64,000 nucleotides of DNA from Ophiodon elongatus. Lineage: Eukaryota > Chordata > Actinopteri > Perciformes > Hexagrammidae. Shown here in pieces: positions 36,401-47,104 of the stretch; the stretch's first letter is position 1; the number at the start of each line of letters is the position of its first letter. The stretch lies in contig JACSYO010000912.1 of NCBI GenBank assembly GCA_016806645.1, forward strand, positions 1,855,501 to 1,919,500, given 5' to 3'. A model generated the notes under the pieces. That model worked only from the letters and a program-made list of their open reading frames with translations, made no database searches and was not told where the DNA came from. The position numbers were made by a program, and so were the translations under genes.

Positions 36401-39400
36401 CCGCAGCTGCAGCCCTTCTGGCCTGCCGGTACCCCTCAGCTGCTTCAGGAGACCCCTGAGCCAACCAGGCCCGAAAGGCCTCCTTCTTCAGTTTGACGGC
36501 TTCCCTCACCCCCGGTGTCCACCACCAGGTTCTCGGGTTACCGCCACGACAGGCACCGGTGACCTTCCGACCACAGCTCCTAGCGGCCGCGTCCACAATA
36601 GAGGCTTTGAACATGGTCCACTCGGATTCCATGTTCCCAGCCTCCCTTAGGATGTGTGAAAAGTTCTTCCGGAGGTGGGAGTTGAAGACTTCCCAGACAG
36701 GATCCTTCGCCAGACGTTCCCAGTTCACTACACGTTTGGGCTTGCCGGGTCTTTCCAGCTGATCCCCCTGCCATTTGATCCAACTCACCACTAGGTGGTG
36801 ATCAGTTGACAGCTCTGCTCCTCTCTTCGCCTGAGTGTCCAAGACATACGGCCGCAGATCAAATGAAACGATTACAAAGTCGATCATTGATCTACTGCGT
36901 AAGGTGTTCTGGTACCAGGTACACTTATGAGCCACCCTATGTTCGAACATGGTGTTCGTTATGGACAAACCGTGGCTAGCACAGAAGTCCAACAGCGAGA
37001 CACCACTCGGGTTCAGATCGGGCAAGCCGTTCCTCCCAATCACCCCCCGCCAGGTTTCTCCGTCGTTGCCCACGTGAGCATTGAAGTCTCCCAGGGGAAC
37101 TATGGAGTCAGCAGGAGGCGCCCTTTCCAGGATGCCTCCCACCGACTCCAAGAAGGCCGTATACTCTGAACTGCTGTTCGGTGCATAGGCACAAACAACA
37201 GTCAGAGCCTTACTCCCCGCAACACGCAGGCGCAGGGAGGCGACCCTCTCGTTCTCCGGGGAGAACTCCAACACGGCAGCGCTCAGCCGGGGGCTCGGGA
37301 GTATCCCCACTCCCGCCCGGCGCCTCTCACCCTGGGCAACTCTAGGACAAAGTCCAACCTTTCTCCAGGAGCATGGTTCCAGAGCCAGTGCTGTGCGTGG
37401 AGGTGAGGCCAACTATATCTAGCTGGTACCGCTCCACCTCCTGCACCAGCTCCGGCTCTTTCCCCGCTAGCGAGGTGACGTTTCACGTCCCTAGAGATAG
37501 TCTATGCTGCCGGCGATCGGCTCGCCCAGGCCCCCTGCCCGGCCCGCCGCCCGGTCTACATAGCACCCGACCCCGATGCTTATCCCTGCGGGTGGTGGGT
37601 CCACAGGATGGCTGCTCCATGTTGTTTCTTCGGGCTGAGTCCGACCGGGCCCCATGGGTGAAGGCCCGGCCACCAGACGCTCACCTACAAGCTCCCCTCC
37701 TGGGTCTGGCTCCGGGAGGGTGCCCCGGTTTCCCTGGTCCGGGCGAGGTGGCTGTAGTCCGTGGGCCGCAATTCATCAGGGTTTTTTGAACCGCTCTTAG
37801 TCTGGGCTCTCCCCTGAGACCTGTTTGTCTTGGGAGACCCTACCAGGGGCTGATGCCCCGGACAGCATAGCTCCCAGGATCACTGAGCCACTCAAACTCC
37901 TCCACCACGTTACGGTGGCGATTCAAGTTTTTTATTAATTTGTGTATTTTTAATGCTGCATTTATCTATTTGTTGCTCATTGGGGGCGATGGAACGAGCT
38001 GTAGACACAAGAGTGACATTCTATGACCTAAAAAGCTTTTTTGGCACATGTGTCAGCAAGTAGTTGCATATTTACACATCCAACAACATAAACATTAATT
38101 TGTAGTTGTGTCTTTGGCCGCCTCTAGTCACACTTCTAGTCCACTTCTATTGTCTACCTCTTCTCACCACCTGCTGTATCTACATGCACCGCCATCTATC
38201 TCTTTAGCTGCTAAAGGCTATAGGTTCACCAGCTTTTCACTAACTTTGCTTGACTATCCTTAAGTGATGGGCAGGTAGAGTACAGTGGGTTTATCAGAGC
38301 TTTTTCCTGCAAACAGGTGAGAGTGAATCATGTGTGTTTTTTTTTTACAGCATCTTAATGCTTCATCCACAGGCTGCAACAATCAATCAATAATGTGTCA
38401 AATTTCATATTTGTCAAAATGCATACATTCAGAGAAGCAACGCTGTTAATTGCTGAGCAAAATGTCTGAGAAAACATAAGCAATGAGTATCATACATATT
38501 CTGCAAATAATTTGGCGAAACAATACAAATAGCTCCAGGCCACAATGTGAGTGTCTGTCATCTCTAACCTAATTCCCACCTGTGGAGGCGCCAACAGCCC
38601 CGACCAAGGCAGGGGGGATTCCCAGTATGGCGATGAAAACAGCAGCAGCATAGCAGGTTAACTGGGCTGTTCGTGATGAGGATGCAGACAGCGTCCTCTG
38701 GTGGAAGCTCTGAAATGAAACACTACCAAGACCCTGGAAAAAGAGGGAAGGAGATGCATGTTGAGAACAAGAGAAGATGAGGAAGATAACCAAATAATTA
38801 AATATACTAAAACACAAGTACTGGTACGCCCTCAGACTGAAGGAAATCAGTGATTGAGTTTAGGGAGAATCAGTTTTCTAATACTGTTCAAATGATTGTG
38901 CACCTACATTGCCCCAAAAATGTCTTTCTACAAGAGGAATCTGGCTGGGGTAATCAGATTTCGCTAATCTCCAGCCTAAATTACATCTAATTTACATTTC
39001 ATTGCCATTGAAAAAATCAGGTTACTTACTTAAAGCTAGGGTTGGTAATGTTCTTCAAAACGATTGCGGTTATAATTGTTGAAATTCTTATTGCATTCCG
39101 ACAGCAATAAATAAACCAAGGACTCCGACAACCATGTTTGGTGTTTATGTCCATTAAAACATTTCCCTTCATAATGACAATTGTGAGGGCATAGACTTGG
39201 AGGGAGGCCTGAAGGGCTGGGCAGTCAGTGTTGCACACTTGAAACCTTTCTTGCCAGATTTAGTGTATTTTAGAGCTAGTGCTGCTAACTACTTTCATTG
39301 GAAAAGAGTTGGCAACACTGGACTGTTTTTTTCAGTTGACTCATTTCTAATCTCTAGCGTACTCTTGCTGGTTTCTCAAGATTACCAGCCCCAGATTTGA

Positions 39401-41784
39401 GTCCATTTCAAGCCATTGGTGGTGTTTTTTCTGTCCCACTGACGTATTGACATATAGCTGAGCTCTGAGCTTATGCATGGAAGCAGGTAACGCTGACCTG
39501 CATGCTTTGAAGACTCAACCATTACCATGATAATTGACGTCCAAATTAGTATTAGTATTATTTTTTATATAAATATTTGCAAAAATCTCAAATAGCACAT
39601 GATATAAGGAATAGTTATCCAACATTATTCATTATGCATCAACATTAATTATGATGAGTAATTCTCAGACAGGTAGTGCTGTTTGTTGCTTGTAGACAGA
39701 CAGCCTCATTTAACCAGGTCTCTTATTTCATATGTTGGCATAGGCTACAGTACATTTATTTATTAATTTCTTTAAAAGCCTACATCGGAGCAGTTTTTGT
39801 TAATGGGCTATCACTGCAATTCATTTGATTTTATTATTGCACACTTTGTAACCGTTTTCCTATAATTAAAGAGGAAAACCCTTGAAGTCAATTTTTTATT
39901 CCCTGAAGATTCGAAGCCCCCAAAATGATATATTTGGGACAGCCCCAGAGACAGGACAGCATAATACAGCATAATATTAATCTTACAATCATTAGGAAGT
40001 CATCAATCCACTTCCAGACTTTGTCCAGCTCCAGAGTGCCGACCCAGGGTTCTTGGAACGTGTGGTTAAAAGCAGTCTGGGCAATGTTTGTAGATATGGG
40101 GTTGAGCAGCAGGAAGGGGACACACAACCACTGCAAATATATACTGAGATCAGACCGAAGACCTTGATACAACAAGTTAGATGTTAAAAAAAACAAATAT
40201 GACATATGACAACCAATCAATTGCTGTTTGGCATAGATAGTCTTGGAAGTCTAGATCTATTGTTTTTCTCCCTTTCCATTGAGAGGTTCAAAGGGCGTGA
40301 ACTCTGTATCAGATATTTTTTTGTATGGACTGACTTGAGAAGTTCCCCTAGGGTGCAGTAGCTAGCATTCTGCCAAGTGCTCTTTTGGATTAACTGGATT
40401 GTGGTGGTGTTGGGTGGTATACCAGCTCTTCTGCTATACCTGTTTTAATTTCCTATCCAATACAACACCTACGCTCTGTCCACAAAAATACGTCATCATG
40501 TTTACCAACAGAAAAGGGTTGCTACACATACCTGCAACTACTATACATATCTAACAATAAACATGTCCTATTATACAAAGCAGTTACTCACCAAACTGAG
40601 GAAAACTAGACAGAGCTGGATAACATCAGTGTAGGCCACTGAATAAAGGCCTCCTAACAAAGTGTAGATGATGGCAACAGCTGCTGAGATCCAAACACAA
40701 TAGGCATAGGGCAAGTCCAGTATCACGGTCATAGTTGCTCCTGTTACACAAACCCAGAAATTGAAATGCTTTAATTGCATCCTCTAATGAAAAATATGTG
40801 GTTTTACTAGGTTGGTATATATGTTTACCTAAGCCAAGCAGAGTGGAGGAGACCCACAGCACATCCACCAGTATAGAAGGCAGCACCAGAGCAGCACTGA
40901 GTATTTTGCCATACTTTATCTGGAATGGGTCCATCATGGTGATATACTTCATATTCCTCATTGGCTTGGCAAAGAAAAGACCACCTTTTGCAGTGGATGA
41001 GCTGTTAATTATTGTATTGTATTCACTCTCTGAATAATTTATTTAAAGCTCTACTTTGCGTCGCACATTTTGCAATCCGTCCTTTAGTTTGTGTTGTAGT
41101 GACTGTGCAATGGAAGCTGTTGGTATCCAGAACAACAAGCTCCACAAAATGAATTCCTGACTGTTTAAAAGTGTTGTACATTTAATGTAGCTGTTTAAGA
41201 CAATATTTATAAAACAGATAAAAAAGCCACACTGAAACAATAAGCCTTCTGCCGCTATAGTATATGGCTTGTCATACCTATTATGAAGGACACCATGTAA
41301 TGTATAGGCATAAGAGCCCATACTAAGCCCATTTTCGGAGAGTACACCGCCTCTGCCACACCCAGGATGAAACCACCTCCGACCCATGTAGCTACAGAAG
41401 AATGACACACACACTTTAATTAGAATATATTGTACTTTTGAGGAGTATGTGCACAGTTGCAAGTGTAAGTATATAGCAACCTACATATTTTCTCTCTTTG
41501 CACAACACCCATGTCTCGCTAGCAAAAAAAACAAATAACTAATAAGAGCTGATATACGGTTTGGCTAACAGGAGTTTCTAAGCCCCACAGAACAACTTAC
41601 CAGTCATGGTGAAAATCCCGACCAGCAAACTGATATTTCTGTCTCCAAGGAGCACCACTTCAGTCCTACTTGCATGGCTCTTCCTCTCAGCCTTTCTGGA
41701 CTTTCGGGCAGCCCAAACCCCTGTCCCTAGAATAAGGATATAGAACACCACCACTGCAATTACACCAGGGATGTTCAGAGCCAT
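33422..41784 (-). CDS. slc5a7-like: SLC5A7-like sodium-coupled (choline-transporter-like) protein, copy 2
   Basis: Eight coding exons with lengths identical to copy 1 join to 556 residues: 41601-41784, 41278-41391, 40829-40984, 40592-40740, 39987-40130, 38580-38733, 34159-34376, 33422-33973. All splice sites are kept and no stop or shift was found. By eye about eight residues differ from copy 1. Two are in exon 2 (Thr-Leu to Met-Val after PIHY), four in exon 3 (Ser-Ala, Met-Val, Ile-Val, Ser-Gly), one in exon 6 (Leu-Val) and one in exon 8 (Leu-Phe). Exons 1, 4, 5 and 7 encode identical protein. The family residues noted for copy 1 are shared, including Trp64 and Glu453 and the unusual Phe256. 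The intron between exons 6 and 7 is enlarged by a Rex3-like LINE. AATAAA on the minus strand at 33163-33168 is a candidate poly(A) signal. Confidence 0.93.
34580..37927 (-). mobile_element. Rex3/RTE-like LINE insertion, near full length
   Basis: A 3348-bp minus-strand insertion in the exon 6-7 intron of SLC5A7-like copy 2. Its 3' end has the teleost Rex3-type tail (ggataagcggatgac then GATG repeats). A 14-bp target duplication, TTTTTTATTAATTT, flanks it at 34566-34579 and 37928-37941. Block A has a single copy of this target at about 15406-15420, giving an exact empty site. Coding parts are described in the next entry. GC content is clearly higher than in the host intron. Confidence 0.93.
34606..37412 (-). 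pseudogene. Rex3-like LINE ORF: endonuclease plus reverse transcriptase, broken
   Basis: The frame opening at 37412 reads an apurinic-type endonuclease with VPLGDFNAHVGND, SMIDFVIVS and STDHHLVVSW. It continues into reverse transcriptase with ILGNKSDAFPVGVGLRQGCP and ASLLFADDVVLLAS, and a C-terminal domain. Around 35700-35870 the true RT frame (RPIVEPQIQEEQCGFRPGRG) is shifted relative to the long frame, so two compensating indels scramble about 50 residues. A further stop and shift lie at 34914; the C-terminus continues to 34606 (RWFGHLIRMPPGRLP). A short tandem duplication lies near 35001-35050. As read, the copy cannot make intact protein. Confidence 0.88.
39035..39402. mobile_element. Block B copy of the intronic inverted-repeat element
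   Basis: Same termini as the 16506-17052 element (agctagggttggtaatgttc at left, gattaccagccccagatttg at right). About 170 internal bases are lost, so the insertion predates the duplication. Confidence 0.5.
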
Positions 41785-41977
41785 GGTGGGCAATGACTTT
41801 AGAGCACCTTGCCAGGCAGATAACAAATACAGATTCTGTCCATGGACCAAAGGGGATCAAGAAAAAAGATCACAGATCACCCCTCCTCCTGATTTTATCT
41901 GAGTTTGTCAGTAAAGCTTTGGTAAGTAAAAGTTCATTTGTCCAAAATAAAGATTTACTTCTCACGGGTTAGGGTTA

Positions 41978-44900
41978 AAGTTCTAGAAGTTCCAGCTCTT
42001 GGAAACACCTCTTCAAAAAAAGTCCAAGCAATCCACCTTGCTATTGGCAGTTTCACATTAGTTATATTGAGGTCAGTTCAGGTAATTTTTTGTTTATTTT
42101 CTGCCAGTAAAAACTACTGCTTCTATTGATTCTACGACAATTTGCTTTACACCACCCTTATCTCTAAAATTGTCCTTTCCTTGTTTTACTAGATTACATA
42201 CCTCACTGATACGTCATCATATGTCATATCATACATGTCATATGATCTTAGGGTCTGCCTCTCTTGGCTGCATTATCTCTCAGCTTAAACTTTGTTTTAC
42301 TCATCTTTGTCCAGACCGCTGTGCATTTCTGATTTTGCGGCAAGTTGTTTTGGCAAGTTTATTACTAATAGGGCAGAGGTGAAAGGACGATGACACAGTA
42401 TGTTGAAATAGAGCCTGTCTGAATGCTGAATTACACAACACATGAATCAGGGGCAGTGAATGAGAGCAGTGGGTGTGTAGTGCCAAAACAACATGTACCA
42501 ATCATTGCATTAAAGATGTACTGTGTGTCTGGTGTTTGTGGAAGCCAACACTGACTTCACGCTGCTTTAGGCCCAGGCCGTATTACTGGGCCCGCTGGAG
42601 AGAAGGGAGGCACAGGAGAACCAGAACCAGAACTGAGCGGGGCAGACCGCCATACCCTGCTGCAGTAAAATGAGAGGTTTTCTGAAGGATCTCTGGTGGT
42701 CGGAAACACTACCACTTTCGTCCACAAGGACAGGCAAAATCAACACAAAATTAGAGTTCATTATAGTAGCTTAAAAAAAAAGTTAGTCTATGAGCCAGCA
42801 AAAATTATTAGTCAATTAATTTGATGATAATCAATTAATCATAAAGTAATTTGAGCTGTCAGCAGGGCCCCATGTAGGTGTCCCAAGATCTCCAGGACTT
42901 AAATGGCAGGGACAACTATTTGAGTGGACTACCCAACAGCAGACAGCCAAACAACTCTTCACAATAGTCCATCAACTGGGAAAACTCATGTCATAGTCAC
43001 TTCAGACCTTGACCAGCACCGTTCAACCTCCACCTGACCAGTTTCCAGCCAGGACAGAACCTTCCCAATGTTCCTCATCATTTGAAAACCGGTGACAAAA
43101 AAATGTGATCAGGGATCTCTAGAAGTTATATTTGCTCCCTTTTTTTCTTTTTTGCTGCTCTGATCTGTGATTCGTTCTGTGATACGATCCGAACCGTGAG
43201 TTTCATGATCCGTTGCAGCATTACTTATGACCCCTCTGGGTGACATGGGAAGAACTGCTCGTCCTTTTTCTCTTTTTTTCTAAATTAGCTGAAATTTGAC
43301 TTTTTTTGTGAAAGAGGCAGACGAGAAAACAGCGTAATAAACTGGGGCAGAGTTGGCGGAGCATCAAGGCTACTGTAGCCGTAGGGCATATGGTTTTCAG
43401 AAGGGCATCAAGGCCAGACAGAAGGGGCATTCCTGCACTGGCTACATTTATGATTTTCATCATTCCCTTCTACAGCAGTGCACAGAGATAATTTTTCCTT
43501 GTCTTTAATTTTTGTAATGCACAAAAAAAGCTGATTAGGAATATAACATTGACAAATTGTTCTCTTTCCAGAGGAGAAATCTAGCTGAGAAGATCATGTT
43601 TCTCCAGTTTCCTATAACTACATAAACAGGGTTTCACATTTACATGACATTGATGAATTCAGGTTACTTAGTGCATGTAAAAGCATTGATGGTAGTTTGT
43701 CTGACCCACTGATATGTAGCTGTGCTCTGAGCTATAGATGAATACTGATGAATATTGATCTTCCCATAATTAAGAAGTCATCAATTTACTTCCAGACTTG
43801 TCTTATGTATCGAGTTGTATGCTTAATACTTCCCAAACACATGCATTTACGCTAAAACAGTTTGATGCAGAAATGTTTTAGCATTTATTTTACTTTATGC
43901 CCTCAGACTTTTTCTCCTGTCCAAGTCTCCTCACTCCCTCCTGCCCTGCACTAACCCCATTCCCAGTCAATTGACCTTCCCACTGTCCACATTAGCCCTG
44001 TAGATATTTAACCAGCCCTTTCCACTTATTCCTTGCCAATTTGTCGAAGTTACATTGCTGTTTTTTGGCTTCATGCCCTTTGTTCCATGTCACTGAAACT
44101 TTTTTCTTGTTACTCTGAAACCTTATCTGTCCCTGTCCCCTCAGTTTCTACTGTTTGTATTTATTTATTATTTTTTACACAAAATCACAGAACCCTTCCT
44201 GCCTGTCTGCGTTTGGGTCCTTATCCTGTTGTCTCCCATTCACCACCGTGACATAACCAAGACGGTTTTGACTGTGTCAATGAACAGTCAGATTTTGCTC
44301 TACTACATTATGTTGGTTAATAGAGCCGATCTACTCACAGCAACTAAAATGCAATGCTTTATGCTGCATTACTTTTCCAGACAAGTTTGAATGAAAACAA
44401 TAACAAAATGTGGCCTTGATATCGAACCAAGCCATGGCTATCTTGCTGTAATATTGTAGTGGTCTAGCAGTGAAATAATCATGTAACATGTTCAAAATTA
44501 ATCAAATATTTTGAGAGGACAACATGTATATTTTGTCCATAAAGTTCATGCTACTGTAGCAAACAATCCTTTCCAGAATCAGATTAAGCAACCAACTACA
44601 ATGAAAATAGTGTGCCGCATCCTGAATGCATTGGTCATGGTGCATATGTGTCTTTAATCAGGAAATCAGCACCTGTGTTTTGATCCCCAATATTAGTCTT
44701 AGCTACAAACATTAGCAAACAGTGAAAGCTTGCCATTTGTAGATTCATGAAAATAAGAATAAGTTCGCAAACAGCTTGAAACACTGAAATATTAACGTTA
44801 ACGCCAGCTAAATGGCAGTCCTCACCTCAAACTAATGACCTCATGACATGAAGAGGAACTTTTCAAACTCAGTAAATGCATTCATCCCCTTAAGGGCAAT

Positions 44901-47104
44901 GACAGGAGATGTGACGGAGCAGAATGGGCTCTCATTAAGTCAGGCAGATCAAATAGCCAACGTTACATCACTCAACTTACTTTGGCATCTGAAGTCGGTT
45001 GCTCTGGTAACGCTAGCCAGGTTCATGTTGCATTTGTTGGGCTGTTGAGCAGGAGATATTACTGTTGCTTCCCAAACTATGAGTCTGACACAACTCTTTC
45101 CATAGCAGTGGAAATTGTCATTTCCAAACAAGAAACAACCAAAAAACATAGTTTTTTAAAACGTAAACATGAGGTGTAACGTTAACAGTTCAAATCCAGA
45201 TAAGGCCCAGCCGTGCGTGCGTGCAAACTCTAAAATGGTGCAGTGTTGGATGGTCACGTCAGCGAGAAACTGCCAAAATTTAATTATATGAAAATTATAA
45301 CTTGTTAGGGTATTTCAACTGTGGTTTTAAAACAATAAAGATTGATGTGTAACACTTTAGCTGAATATGTTGTTTAACAATATAGCATTACATTTTTTTT
45401 GTCGAACAAAAAAATACAAAAAGGATGACTTTAGTGACTTTAATGGTCAATATGTGTGAGATGTCTCCAAGCTGATGGCATCATCAGTTATTTTTGTTTC
45501 GACTTTGAAGAGCTCCCTCAAAAGCCAAAGAACACATTTTCCCCTAAGTTAATTAACTATTTATTTTTTTATCCAGCAGTTTTCAAAATGGCAACTTCCA
45601 TACTTTATTTGTTTTTAACACAAATTATTTTACTTCTACTCCAGCAATAATGAGGTCAAGCAACGGAAATACAATTTCTGTGTGATACTCAAGAACATCC
45701 TTCCACTCCTGGTTTGTAGTTGTTAAAATACATCCAAACCCTGATTGAAAGATATATTTTATTATGTGTGCTGTGAAACAAAGTTTTGAATATGACGTAT
45801 AGTGTCAGGTACTATTTATCACACGTACATACAACACAGTTGTGTCAAGCCTTTTACTTTTTATTGATATGACAATGATGAGAATACTACTCATCAAAAT
45901 CTCAATGAATTGCTTATATAAACTCCTTGGCAATGATGATCTTCACTTGGATTTCTGTATTGTCAACAATGTTGACAAAAGCATTCAAAGAAGCAGTGGT
46001 GGATGTATTGCTGAGATAAACACATTTAGAGAGCATTAAATGCAATTCATGTGCATAATATACCACATACTGATTCAGGAACATAAATCCTACATGTATT
46101 TAGCGTATTCTACAACTGACCATTACACAAAGAGTAACGCTAATGCTGAATAAAAAAATAGTGCCAGAACTCTCAACTTTTGGTCTCGCAACAAGCCTTT
46201 GATCACAAAGTACTATTGTCAAATAATGTCACACGCACACTCTTTTCCAGGGGTATGTGATGTCACTATTTAACTATCTATAAAAATTCACATTTAAGTT
46301 TCTTCACTTTATTTTCACTTGAACCCAAGAATGTGTGTGTAAAACATCTTCGAAACAAGCTATTTTTAACTCTACCTGAGCTACTGAACTTGGCCTGCTC
46401 CCCTATGTTACATAATACAGATGATGATTGAGCACACCTGTGTCTTATGCCCTATTTAATGCTTGTATCGCTGTTTAGTCCTCCAATAGCCTTAAAAGAA
46501 TATCATGTCAAAACATTGTTAATTATTTCATCCTTTTTATTCATCTTGTGGTTGTGTTAGTTGCGTGAGGGGAGAGACTGCATGCGCACACAATATCATA
46601 CATTTGAATATATACATATCTTGTTTTTCGCTAATGGTCTGAATAAGATGCTAAATTTATCGCTAGCTATAGCCTCTGAGAAAAACGTAAAGTATCCGGT
46701 TCTCTTTGCTACAGTGGCGCCAACAATAATACGACTTGGAAACGCTAGTGGGGGAAAAGTTGAAAAGATGTCTGTTGCCACTTTAAGCAACTATGTGCTG
46801 TATAGACTTAGTGGTTTGGTCCGCTAACTCCTCAAAAACTTTTTTGCTTGCTAGATATTCCACGCATATCGCCTTGTTTAATTCTCTGCCATAGAGTGGC
46901 TGTCCAGTCACATATGAGAGGGTTGTTTGCTAAAAGCACAAAGCAGCAGACTCAGGGGTTGATCCTCCGTTGGATTAATAGTAACAGTAACCCTTTCTCT
47001 ACAAGGTGATTCATTGTTAACTTGAAAGTATCGTTTAATGGCCGATGGAGCCATCGATCCTGACAGCCATCAGTGTGATTGCCAGCTTTATGTCAGCGGA
47101 TGAC
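41978..47104. other. Intergenic DNA between SLC5A7-like copy 2 and SLC47A
   Basis: No intact gene was recognised on either strand. It contains the small SLC5A7-like relic at 43.64-43.80 kb. The frame at 46561-46827 is open but has no known family and no supporting splice sites. ATTAAA on the minus strand at 47034-47039, about 65 bp past the SLC47A stop codon, is a possible poly(A) signal. Confidence 0.55.
43638..43800 (-). pseudogene. Relic of a third SLC5A7-like copy (intron 5 and end of exon 5)
   Basis: Three short stretches match SLC5A7-like block A in the right order and orientation. The gaattcaggttacttag segment matches about 16488-16505. The cccactgatatgtagctg...gctctgagct segment matches about 17085-17122. 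The aagtcatcaatttacttccagactt segment matches the 3' end of exon 5 and its donor region at 17635-17675. The intervening sequence is deleted. No other exons of this copy were found nearby. Confidence 0.65.

Larger units (their letters stand above)
31781..41977. repeat. Segmental duplication block B (pairs with 12182-20585)
   Basis: Same order and orientation as block A, with the same end strings. It is longer because of the 3.35-kb Rex3-like insertion, and it lacks several segments present in block A. The surrounding sequence on both sides is unrelated to that around block A. Confidence 0.9.

Noticed and set aside
35923..36459. Plus-strand 178-residue frame
   Set aside because: It is the antisense shadow of the GC-rich Rex3-like LINE ORF.
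46561..46827. 88-residue frame upstream of nothing recognisable
   Set aside because: Both strands are open here by chance. No domain is evident and it lacks gene context.
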